From positions 1-8,369 of the forward strand of contig JALNVE010000139.1 in the NCBI GenBank assembly GCA_023227695.1: a stretch of DNA of 8,369 nucleotides, written 5' to 3'. Position 1 is the first letter of the stretch. Every line of letters starts with the position of its first letter. Positions 1 to 6,005 of this stretch are shown one piece after another. The notes under the pieces were generated by a model. That model saw only the letters and a list, made by a program, of their open reading frames with translations, did not search any database and had not been told where the DNA came from. This stretch comes from Paludibacteraceae bacterium. Its GTDB lineage: Bacteria; Bacteroidota; Bacteroidia; Bacteroidales; Paludibacteraceae. Made by a program: the position numbers and the translations under genes.

Positions 1-70
1 CCGAACACAGTTCAGGGGCGTGGCAGACGTGAAGTTTTTCATGTACAGGCTTGCCAAACTTTATTCTTGA
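1..70 (+). CDS. Possible 3' end of an unidentified gene, cut by the window edge
   Basis: The second forward frame is open from the edge and gives 22 codons ending in LAKLYS before a TGA at 68-70. The residues (Phe, Lys, Tyr, Met, Val) and the G/C-rich third positions resemble real coding sequence here. A terminator lies about 90 bases downstream and works on both strands, which fits a plus-strand gene converging on rny. A competing frame is open from base 1 to the TGA at 112-114, but it is rich in Pro, Cys and Arg and looks less natural. The piece is too short to assign a family, and it could be non-coding. Confidence 0.3.
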   Translation, partial: RTQFRGVADVKFFMYRLAKLYS

Positions 71-125
71 ATCTGGGGATTCTTGTCCTTGTACCAACCC
101 CACCTATCCGCTGATCCGAAAAAAC

Positions 126-144
126 TCATGAAATTCATTCATGA
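126..144. repeat. Small inverted repeat downstream of the partial gene
   Basis: TCATGAA and TTCATGA are perfect 7-base arms around a 5-base loop. On the plus strand the hairpin is followed by TTCTATCTT, so it could be a weak terminator for the upstream gene. It lacks a proper T-run, so the role is uncertain. Confidence 0.35.
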
Positions 145-155
145 TTCTATCTTAC

Positions 156-186
156 AAAAAAAGGAGAACCGATTGGTTCTCCTTTT
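156..186 (-). terminator. Rho-independent terminator of rny, probably bidirectional
   Basis: AAAAGGAGAACC (159-170), loop GATT, and GGTTCTCCTTTT (175-186) form a perfect 12-base-pair hairpin. Read on the minus strand it lies about 20 bases after the rny stop codon and ends in seven T's (complement of 156-162). On the plus strand the tail is TTTTCTAT, so it can also stop transcription of a converging gene. Confidence 0.85.
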
Positions 187-204
187 CTATAGGGCTAAAT
201 TTTG

Positions 205-1740
205 TTACTTAGCAAAACTTACTGAACGAGTCTCCCTGATTACGGTAATCTTTACCTGACCTGGATAAGTCATCTCGTCCTGAATTTTCTTTGCTATCTC
301 GTATGACAATGTCTCTGTCTCCTTATCGTCGATCTTATCAGCTCCAACGATAACTCTCAACTCACGACCAGCCTGAATAGCGTATGTTTTAACAACACCT
401 GGATATGCAAGTGCCAACTTCTCCAAATCGTTCAAACGTTTGATGTAAGCCTCAACGATCTCACGACGTGCACCTGGACGCGCACCAGAGATAGCATCAC
501 AAGCTTGTACGATTGGCGAAAGCAAGCTTTCCATCTCAACCTCATCATGGTGAGCACCGATAGCGTTGCAGATTTCAGGTTTTTCCTTGTATTTCTCTGC
601 TAGCTTCATACCCAATATTGCGTGTGGCAATTCTGGCTCATCATCAGGCACCTTGCCTATATCATGGAGCAAACCTGCACGTTTAGCCTTCTTAGGATTC
701 AATCCCAACTCTGTTGCCATGATGGCACAAAGGTTAGCTGTTTCACGAGCGTGTTGCAATAGGTTCTGACCGTATGAAGAACGATATTTCATCTTACCAA
801 TCAAACGAATCAATTCAGGGTGCAATCCGTGGATACCCAAATCTATGGTTGTACGTTTACCTGTCTCAACAATTTCATCCTCGACCTGTTTCTTCACCTT
901 AGCAACAACCTCTTCGATACGTGCTGGGTGGATACGACCATCGGTAACCAACTGGTGCAATGCCAAGCGGGCAACCTCACGACGAACAGGGTCAAATGCT
1001 GAAAGCACGATAGCCTCAGGAGTGTCATCAACAATTATTTCAACTCCGGTAGCAGCCTCCAAAGCACGGATATTACGACCTTCGCGACCGATGATACGGC
1101 CTTTCAATTCATCTGAATCAATATTAAATACGGTTACTGAATTTTCAATAGCAGCCTCAGTTGCTACTCTCTGGATAGTTTGGACTACGATACGTTTTGC
1201 CTCTTTATTAGCAGTCATCTTAGCCTCTTCCATGATTTCATTTACAAATGACATGGCATCAGTCTTAGCCTCTTCCTTTAAAGACTCGATCAACTTATCC
1301 TTAGCCTCTTGTGCAGACAATCCTGAGATAACCTCCAAACGCTCATTGGCCTGATGATACATCTTCTCCAAATCCTGTTTGCGTTGTTCTACAATTTGCA
1401 TCTGATTGTTGAGATTTTCCTTTATCACCTCGTTCTCAGTTCTACCCTTCTGAATTTCAACTTGGAACTGGTTCATCTGCATTTCACGCTGTTTTATCTT
1501 GGCTTCTGCCTGTTGAATTTTTGCGTTCCTTTGATTTACCTGCGCCTCGTACTCATTCTTCAATGTTAGGTACTTTTCCTTAACCTCTAACATTTTTTTG
1601 TCTCTCTGGACCTTTGCATCCGCCTCAGCTTCCTTGATGATATTGTCAGCATGTGACTTCAGTAACGTCTTCGTCACCAACCACATGATGATTCCACCAA
1701 TCAAAAGTGCCGCAACACCTACGATTATTAAAACTATCAT
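205..1740 (-). CDS. rny: Ribonuclease Y
   Basis: RNase Y is a membrane-anchored endoribonuclease that starts decay and processing of many mRNAs. The 511 residues show every part of the family in order. Residues 2-24 are a hydrophobic N-terminal anchor. Residues 30-190 are a charged, Gln/Glu/Lys-rich coiled coil. A KH RNA-binding domain follows from about 205 to 270, with the GxxG loop as GREG at 218-221. The HD hydrolase domain spans roughly 325-420, with metal ligands H330, H359-D360 (GLLHDIGK) and D415; AHHDE at 396-400 is also conserved. The C-terminal domain runs from about 425 to 511 and ends SVSFAK. Length is typical. The ATG at 1740 follows an A-rich leader (AACAAAAAGAT). The gene lies just after the 6S-like RNA terminator, so it either uses read-through or its own promoter; TATATTTA at 1769-1776 is a weak -7 candidate. 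Its own terminator follows at 156-186. Confidence 0.97.
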   Translation of the reverse strand: MIVLIIVGVAALLIGGIIMWLVTKTLLKSHADNIIKEAEADAKVQRDKKMLEVKEKYLTLKNEYEAQVNQRNAKIQQAEAKIKQREMQMNQFQVEIQKGRTENEVIKENLNNQMQIVEQRKQDLEKMYHQANERLEVISGLSAQEAKDKLIESLKEEAKTDAMSFVNEIMEEAKMTANKEAKRIVVQTIQRVATEAAIENSVTVFNIDSDELKGRIIGREGRNIRALEAATGVEIIVDDTPEAIVLSAFDPVRREVARLALHQLVTDGRIHPARIEEVVAKVKKQVEDEIVETGKRTTIDLGIHGLHPELIRLIGKMKYRSSYGQNLLQHARETANLCAIMATELGLNPKKAKRAGLLHDIGKVPDDEPELPHAILGMKLAEKYKEKPEICNAIGAHHDEVEMESLLSPIVQACDAISGARPGARREIVEAYIKRLNDLEKLALAYPGVVKTYAIQAGRELRVIVGADKIDDKETETLSYEIAKKIQDEMTYPGQVKITVIRETRSVSFAK

Positions 1741-1782
1741 ATCTTTTTGTTATTGATAATTAATTGAATAAATATATAAAAT

Positions 1783-1826
1783 AAAAAAACGCACTACATT
1801 TTGAACGGAACATTCAAACGTAATGC
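1783..1826 (-). terminator. Terminator hairpin at the 3' end of the 6S-like RNA
   Basis: On the minus strand GCATTACGTTTGAA (1826-1813), loop TGTTCCG, and TTCAAAATGTAGTGC (1805-1791) form a 14-pair stem with one bulged A, followed by G and seven T's. Two of the pairs are G-U wobbles in the minus-strand RNA but mismatches in the plus-strand RNA, which fixes the orientation. The descending arm is the same segment that forms the closing stem of the full-length RNA, so the two folds exclude each other. Confidence 0.75.
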
Positions 1827-1889
1827 GGGAATATTTGTAACCTTTAATAGAAAAGTTTCACCAAATTTCATGGAAAAAATGCGTGCGTC
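1783..1889 (-). ncRNA. ssrS: 6S-like small RNA between zapA and rny
   Basis: On the minus strand about 107 bases form a 6S-type fold. The 5' end ACGCAC-G-CATT (1888-1878) pairs with AATG-TA-GTGCGT (1800-1789), giving a 10-base-pair closing stem. An open bubble follows. Next comes a stem GAAATTTG/CAAAT-a-TTC, and then an apical hairpin AACTTTT-CTATT-AAAGGTT (1857-1839). The RNA ends in seven T's at 1789-1783. Upstream, TAATATTTAG (1902-1893) is a degenerate Bacteroidetes -7 element at about the right distance to start near 1889. In Proteobacteria 6S RNA also sits next to zapA, and a short Bacteroidetes class (6S-Flavo) is known, so that assignment is likely. 6S RNA binds housekeeping RNA polymerase by mimicking an open promoter. 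The fold was worked out by eye and the class was not confirmed with a covariance model. Confidence 0.62.
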
Positions 1890-1950
1890 GACCTAAATAT
1901 TAGATAAGGTAAAATCTAAAACTCTAAATATCTTATAAATCGAGAATGAA

Positions 1951-2235
1951 TTATAATTTAATCGACTCAGAAAGGTCTGCTTCCATCTGTTTTAAAACCT
2001 CCATCATCTGTGAGGTGTTTCCTTTTTCAGATAATAAATCTATTGCCAGTTCTAAAGAAACCAACGACAGATACACTTGCATATCCTGCTTCGGGTGCAT
2101 CTTCATCATACGCGTCAGCTTTCCATTTATGTATTCGGCAGCCTCTCTATATAACTGTTCATCACTTCTCTTAACCTTAGGATTAAAGCGTTTTTCAGCT
2201 ATTTTGATTGTTATCGTTATAAAATCATCAGCCAT
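1951..2235 (-). CDS. zapA: Cell division protein ZapA
   Basis: ZapA bundles FtsZ filaments and stabilises the Z ring in the cytoplasm. The chosen start gives 94 residues beginning MADDFITITIKIAEKRF, the short beta-strand opening of the family. The middle matches the family pattern (KRSDEQLYREAAEYINGKL), and the C-terminal half is a predicted coiled coil with the VYLSLVSLELAIDLL segment. The ATG at 2235 has AGGA five bases upstream and places the first strand where other ZapA proteins have it. An earlier in-frame ATG at 2250 would add MNRIV and overlap the stop codon of the upstream gene; it is a possible alternative. The gene is coupled to the coiled-coil gene before it and is followed by the 6S-like RNA and rny. 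The protein is divergent, but the family call is sound. Confidence 0.85.
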   Translation of the reverse strand: MADDFITITIKIAEKRFNPKVKRSDEQLYREAAEYINGKLTRMMKMHPKQDMQVYLSLVSLELAIDLLSEKGNTSQMMEVLKQMEADLSESIKL

Positions 2236-2242
2236 AACTATC

Positions 2243-2536
2243 CTATTCATTTAACAGAGCAATGCACTTTTCTATTTCCCGCTCTAATCTTGACAATCTA
2301 TGTTTCGTGCTTTTAGACTCTTCTTCAGAAACAGAAATCACCTTTGCTAATTTCAGATTCTGATAATCCTTTTCATGCTGTTTCATCGCTAGCTGCGACT
2401 CAGAAAGCTGTCGTTGGATCTCTTCCAAACGCTTCGCTAAATCATCACGCTCTTCCTTAACCTCCTTATAAAGAAAAATCAGGTGGTTTAACTTGTCGGA
2501 CAACCTTTTTGTCAGCTTATTTTCTTCATCAGTCAT
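2243..2536 (-). CDS. Small coiled-coil protein encoded with ZapA, possible ZapB-like partner
   Basis: This is a 97-residue soluble protein with no signal peptide or membrane segment. Residues 3-60 are an almost continuous charged helix with heptad spacing of Leu and Ile. A short polar break (about 64-76, VISVSEEESKS) follows, then a second helix ending REIEKCIALLNE. From memory, an ending close to REIDKCIALLN recurs in Bacteroidetes proteins encoded before zapA; this was not checked. The stop codon TAG at 2245-2243 overlaps the upstream ZapA ATG candidate and lies 7 bases before the preferred one, so the two are translationally coupled. That context suggests a role in cell division, perhaps like ZapB, a coiled-coil ZapA partner, but there is no clear sequence match. 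The ATG at 2536 lies about 20 bases from a strong promoter element. Confidence 0.8.
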   Translation of the reverse strand: MTDEENKLTKRLSDKLNHLIFLYKEVKEERDDLAKRLEEIQRQLSESQLAMKQHEKDYQNLKLAKVISVSEEESKSTKHRLSRLEREIEKCIALLNE

Positions 2537-2555
2537 AATTTGCCAAAATTCCCTA

Positions 2556-2586
2556 CAAAGATAACACAGATAATTTAATATAAAAA
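2556..2586 (-). promoter_or_regulatory. Bacteroidetes-type promoter for the coiled-coil/zapA operon
   Basis: On the minus strand TATCTTTG (2563-2556) is a perfect match to the -7 consensus TAnnTTTG. A TTTT tract (2586-2583), close to the -33 TTTG element, lies 19 bases upstream. The predicted start of transcription would leave a leader of only about 14 bases before the ATG at 2536. Confidence 0.75.
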
Positions 2587-2782
2587 CTTTCAGATTAAAA
2601 ACGTATTTGAAAATTGCATATAAATTGTTCTTTTATAAAAACCTTTTATCAAAATAAAAATGTATTCGTTTTGATTTTGTTCATTCGTAACGAAAAAACA
2701 GTTCAAATAATCTAACAATAAAATCGAAACAGCTTCTTAATGAAAAAAATCATTTTTTATAAAGATTTAAATCTTCGTTAGC
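2587..2782. other. AT-rich divergent spacer
   Basis: This is very AT-rich DNA between two divergent promoters, and no gene or structured RNA is visible in it. The only ordered feature is a short inverted repeat TTCGT-A-ACGAA at 2684-2694, with related ATTCGT at 2664-2669. It could be a binding site, but in DNA of this composition short palindromes arise often by chance. Confidence 0.5.
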
Positions 2783-2790
2783 TATCTTTG
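2783..2790 (+). promoter_or_regulatory. Bacteroidetes-type -7 element for the hydrolase/exporter operon
   Basis: TATCTTTG is a perfect match to TAnnTTTG and identical to the element serving the divergent zapA operon. Transcription would begin near 2796. No clear TTTG lies at the -33 position; only T-rich sequence (2753-2758) is seen a few bases too far upstream. No better promoter is visible closer to the gene at 3079, which implies a leader of about 283 bases. Confidence 0.6.
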
Positions 2791-2795
2791 TGAGT

Positions 2796-3078
2796 TAGTG
2801 AGAAAAATATATTCATATTGATCATATAGGTAGGTTCTACTTATTACCAACGTAAAAAAGATTGAAACAAGATGTGCTACATTTCATTGAATTTCGGCTT
2901 CTTTTCGGTTCAAACCACCAATTCTTTGGGTTGCATAGCCTGCTGTGTCCCCTCTATCAGTTACATTTTGAGCTCGAAAGCGGTCTCGAAACACAGCTAA
3001 GCTGATTTAAAGAACCCACCTGCAGCTAATATAAAGTCAAAAAATACAGTTATTTGTTTCTTGTAACAAAATACTATT
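2796..3078 (+). promoter_or_regulatory. Long 5' leader with a structured RNA element (2926-3018)
   Basis: Between the -7 element and the hydrolase gene the base composition rises sharply for about 150 bases within AT-rich flanks. This part folds as a nested stem. TGGGTT (2927-2932) pairs with AACCCA (3013-3018), AGC (2937-2939) with GCT (3001-3003), and GCTGTGT (2942-2948) with ACACAGC (2991-2997). Inside is a smaller GCT-CGAA-AGC hairpin (2972-2981). TTGAA and TTCAA arms (2887-2914) form another hairpin before it. No terminator T-run follows, so it looks more like a 5' untranslated element than a separate sRNA, though processing could release it. I cannot match it to a known riboswitch. A 42-codon ORF (2872-3000) overlaps it. 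Confidence 0.5.
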
Positions 3079-4131
3079 ATGAAGAGGTTATTAAAATATA
3101 TGCTTATCATTTTGGGTGTAATCATACTATTGGCAATCAGCTTTTTAGGTTACTTTACAATTGTGGATTATCAACCAGACATGAGAGATGTTGTATCTCA
3201 ATCCAACTCTCCTGACACGATAAAAGTAGGTAAATCTTACACCTTCATGACTTGGAACATTGGTTATGCCGGTCTGGACAAGGAGATGGACTTCTTTTAC
3301 GACGGAGGAATAAAAGTTCGTCCCGAAGAGAAACAAGTGAAAAAAAATCTCGAAGGCATTGCTTCATATCTCCGTGCAAACGACAGCATCAACTTCTTTT
3401 TGTTACAAGAGATAGACCAAGATTCAAAACGAAGCTATAACATGAACGAAATAGATTATATCGCCAAAACATTGCCAGATCACAAGCATTTCTTCACATA
3501 CAACTATAAAGTGCAGTTTGTTCCAGAGCCATTAACAAATCCAATGGGAAAGGTCAATGCCGGACTTGCAACTTACACGGCATTCTCTCCTGCCCTTTGC
3601 GAGCGTTATACATATCCGTTCAACTTCAGCTGGCCACTCAAAATCTTCATGCTCGACAGATGTTTCATGACCAGCCGCATCAAGACAAACAACGGCAAAG
3701 AGCTCGTTGTAATCAACACGCATAACTCAGCCTTCGACGACAACGGTTCCATCCGCAAGGCAGAACTCAACTATTTCCGCGATTTTCTTTTAGCAGAATA
3801 CAATAAAGGCAACTACGTGATAGTGGGCGGCGACTTCAACCAAAGCCCTGTGGGTCTGAAGACAGAGTTCGAAGGTCAACCATTCGACTTCGACGATTTC
3901 GTCTCTATCCCAGACACTCTCCTCCCTATCGGATGGAAATATAACTTTGACAACCGCATCGCTTCCAACAGAAGAGTTGTTGCCGCTTATAAGAAAGGTG
4001 AAACAAAAGTCACTTTGATCGATTTCTTCATCACCTCACCCAACATAAAGATGGAATCAATCGAATGCAAAGATCTTGGCTTCGAATTCTCCGACCACAA
4101 CCCTGTCATCGGAAAATTCAGAATCGAATAA
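3079..4131 (+). CDS. Membrane-anchored endonuclease/exonuclease/phosphatase family hydrolase
   Basis: This is a metal-dependent phosphoesterase of the EEP superfamily, which includes nucleases, inositol phosphatases and sphingomyelinases. Of its 350 residues, 4-28 are a hydrophobic N-terminal segment after a basic start (MKRLLKYM), a signal anchor placing the enzyme outside the inner membrane. It lacks a lipobox. The catalytic motifs appear in order: N60 (MTWNIGYAG), E111 (LLQEID), H215 (VINTHN), D252 and N254 (GGDFNQSP), D315 (IDFFITS) and D339-H340 (SDHNPVIG). All key residues are present, so it should be active. The substrate is unknown; lipid headgroups, sugar phosphates or extracellular nucleic acid are all possible. 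The stop codon lies 3 bases before the first ABC gene, so it is the first gene of a tight operon. The long structured leader may control it. Confidence 0.9.
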   Translation: MKRLLKYMLIILGVIILLAISFLGYFTIVDYQPDMRDVVSQSNSPDTIKVGKSYTFMTWNIGYAGLDKEMDFFYDGGIKVRPEEKQVKKNLEGIASYLRANDSINFFLLQEIDQDSKRSYNMNEIDYIAKTLPDHKHFFTYNYKVQFVPEPLTNPMGKVNAGLATYTAFSPALCERYTYPFNFSWPLKIFMLDRCFMTSRIKTNNGKELVVINTHNSAFDDNGSIRKAELNYFRDFLLAEYNKGNYVIVGGDFNQSPVGLKTEFEGQPFDFDDFVSIPDTLLPIGWKYNFDNRIASNRRVVAAYKKGETKVTLIDFFITSPNIKMESIECKDLGFEFSDHNPVIGKFRIE

Positions 4132-4134
4132 AAC

Positions 4135-5922
4135 ATGGAAAAAGTAAAGAAAACGCATAATTTCAGCAAGATATTGAAATTTTTGAAACCGCACTGGAAG
4201 TTATCTCTTTTAGCTCCATTGCTGGTATTGGTCGAGGTGGCCGCAGAGTTGGCTCAACCCGAACTCATGTCTGAGATTGTAAACAAAGGTGTAATAGGCG
4301 GCGACCACGACGTGATTCTCTCCACCGGAATAAAGATGCTTGTCATCACGTTTTTCGGTATGATAGGCGGAGTACTCTCCATCTATTCAGCAGGAAAAGT
4401 CTCTTACACCTTCGGAGCAGATATGCGTCAAGCCCTTTTCCGAAAGATAGCCTATCTTTCATTCTCCAACATTGACAAACTACAGACGGGCTCTCTCATA
4501 ACACGTCTTACTGGTGATGTATCCAAAATCCAACACGTCATACAGGCATCCATGCGATTACTGTTCCGGGCTCCGTTCCTATTTATAGGTGCCATCATCA
4601 TGGTGCTTTCGATGAACAAAGGAATTGTTTCGATTCTGCTGGTCATGCTCCCCATCCTGCTCTTCTGTATCATCACGATACTTAAGCTCTCATACCCTTA
4701 CTTTCTTATAACGCAGGAAAAGACAGACCGCCTGAACACCATCTTGCAGGAGACTCTTGCAGGTGCCCGCGTGATCAAGGCATACGTGAGGGAAGACAGT
4801 GAGAAGGAACGTTTCAAAGTGGCCAACGACGACCTGATCAACACCACGCTCAAGGCAAACAAAATCACCATTTTGATGATGCCTATCCTTTCGCTCACCA
4901 TCAACATCGGTATCATCTTCGTCATCTGGATCGGAGGTATTAAGGTAGGGCTTGGTCAAATGAACGTCGGCGAAATCATGGCGTGCATCAACTACTTGGC
5001 TCAGATCCTTATGTCTCTCATGATGGCATCAAGAGTCATCATGTCCATTACAGAAGCTCGCGCATCCATGACGCGTATCGAGGAGGTTCTTCAGATTGAG
5101 GACAAAGAGAGCGACGGCGACAGCGACGGCGACAGCGACATTGAGGATTTTGAATCATTGACTTTCAACCACGTCAGCTTTAAATACGAGACGCCTAACA
5201 ACATAGTAAGCGAGGCTAAAAACGAAGACGATGAGGACATTCACGACGACGGCTACGTACTGAAAGACATCTCCTTCACCCTTAACAATGGCGAGACACT
5301 GGCCATCATTGGCGGTACGGGTTCCGGCAAGACCACCCTCATCAACCTAATTCCACGTTATTACGAAGTTTCTGACGGTTCCATCCAAATCAACGGAAAG
5401 AACATCAAAGAGTATAAAATCAAACAGCTCAGAAGTAAGATCGGGATGGTCATGCAAAAGAGTACGCTCTTCTCAGGTTCCATCGCCGACAATCTTCGTT
5501 GGGGAAAGAACGATGCGACAGAGCAAGAGATCGTCGACGCCAGCCAGAAGGCTCAGATCTACGATTTTGTCCAGACATTGGATGAAAAATTCGACTATGT
5601 ATTAGGACAAGGCGCCAACAACGTCTCGGGCGGACAAAAGCAGAGACTCTGCATAGCCCGTACACTTGTAAAGAAGCCGCAAATCATCATTTTGGACGAC
5701 AGTCTGAGTGCCGTTGATTTCCGCACAGAGGCTCAACTACGACACACGCTTAAAGAGACCAAGGCAACGAAAATCATCATTGCACAACGTATCGGCTCTA
5801 TCAAGGAGGCAGACAAAATCCTACTTTTGGACGACGGTAAGATGGTAGGCTTCGGCACACACAATGAACTTCTTGCAAACAATCAGATATATCAGGAAAT
5901 CTACAATTCTCAGGTTTCTTAG
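4135..5922 (+). CDS. ABC exporter half-transporter with degenerate ATP site (partner 1)
   Basis: This 595-residue protein is a type IV (ABCB-like) exporter subunit. Six membrane helices fall at about 24-42, 60-85, 142-160, 163-183, 245-270 and 280-305; the nucleotide-binding domain runs from about 341 to the end. Walker A is GTGSGKTT (394-401), the Q-loop is Q441, and the signature is a canonical VSGGQ (497-501). Walker B is IIILDD, with D522 where the catalytic Glu should be, and the switch His is replaced by Q551 (IIIAQR). It therefore cannot form a standard hydrolytic site with its own Walker motifs, which is the pattern of one partner in heterodimeric exporters such as LmrCD or TM287/288. 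Two acidic inserts are unusual: 325-340, with an S-D-G-D repeat, and 359-374, between the A-loop Tyr351 and the next strand. Substrate is unknown. Confidence 0.93.
   Translation: MEKVKKTHNFSKILKFLKPHWKLSLLAPLLVLVEVAAELAQPELMSEIVNKGVIGGDHDVILSTGIKMLVITFFGMIGGVLSIYSAGKVSYTFGADMRQALFRKIAYLSFSNIDKLQTGSLITRLTGDVSKIQHVIQASMRLLFRAPFLFIGAIIMVLSMNKGIVSILLVMLPILLFCIITILKLSYPYFLITQEKTDRLNTILQETLAGARVIKAYVREDSEKERFKVANDDLINTTLKANKITILMMPILSLTINIGIIFVIWIGGIKVGLGQMNVGEIMACINYLAQILMSLMMASRVIMSITEARASMTRIEEVLQIEDKESDGDSDGDSDIEDFESLTFNHVSFKYETPNNIVSEAKNEDDEDIHDDGYVLKDISFTLNNGETLAIIGGTGSGKTTLINLIPRYYEVSDGSIQINGKNIKEYKIKQLRSKIGMVMQKSTLFSGSIADNLRWGKNDATEQEIVDASQKAQIYDFVQTLDEKFDYVLGQGANNVSGGQKQRLCIARTLVKKPQIIILDDSLSAVDFRTEAQLRHTLKETKATKIIIAQRIGSIKEADKILLLDDGKMVGFGTHNELLANNQIYQEIYNSQVS
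5110..5139 (+). repeat. 12-base tandem repeat inside the first ABC gene
   Basis: AGCGACGGCGAC occurs twice in direct succession (5110-5121, 5122-5133), followed by a half copy AGCGAC. It encodes Ser-Asp-Gly-Asp repeats at residues 326-335, in the linker between the membrane and nucleotide-binding domains. Copy number could vary without shifting the frame. Confidence 0.85.
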
Positions 5923-6005
5923 TTTTTTTTTCAAACAGAATACGGAAAAATTTAAACTGAAATAAATTGGGGAAAAATTTTAGCAGCTCTGGCGGACAAA
6001 AAAGA

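Noticed and set aside
1..114. Forward frame 1, open from base 1 to a TGA at 112-114
   Set aside because: The product is rich in Pro, Cys and Arg with little coding character. The overlapping second frame has more natural composition, so only that one is listed, at low confidence.
845..1354. A 169-codon plus-strand ORF, and other long antisense frames, across rny
   Set aside because: They are antisense shadows of rny, whose protein has a full set of family domains; their products are Ser/Ile/Leu-rich with no recognisable motif.
2828..2866. GGTAGGTTCTAC...TTACC followed by an A-run, resembling a preQ1 riboswitch
   Set aside because: The GGTTCTA loop and the A-rich tail are suggestive, but the CUA needed to pair with the loop is absent from the tail, the site is over 200 bases from the gene, and the operon has no queuosine function.
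3054..3071. TTTGTT/AACAAA inverted repeat just before the hydrolase start
   Set aside because: Only six A/T-rich pairs around a 6-base loop; expected by chance in this composition and without a T-run.
5923..5931. Run of nine T's directly after the first ABC gene, as a possible terminator
   Set aside because: No stable hairpin precedes it, and the second half-transporter must be expressed together with the first.
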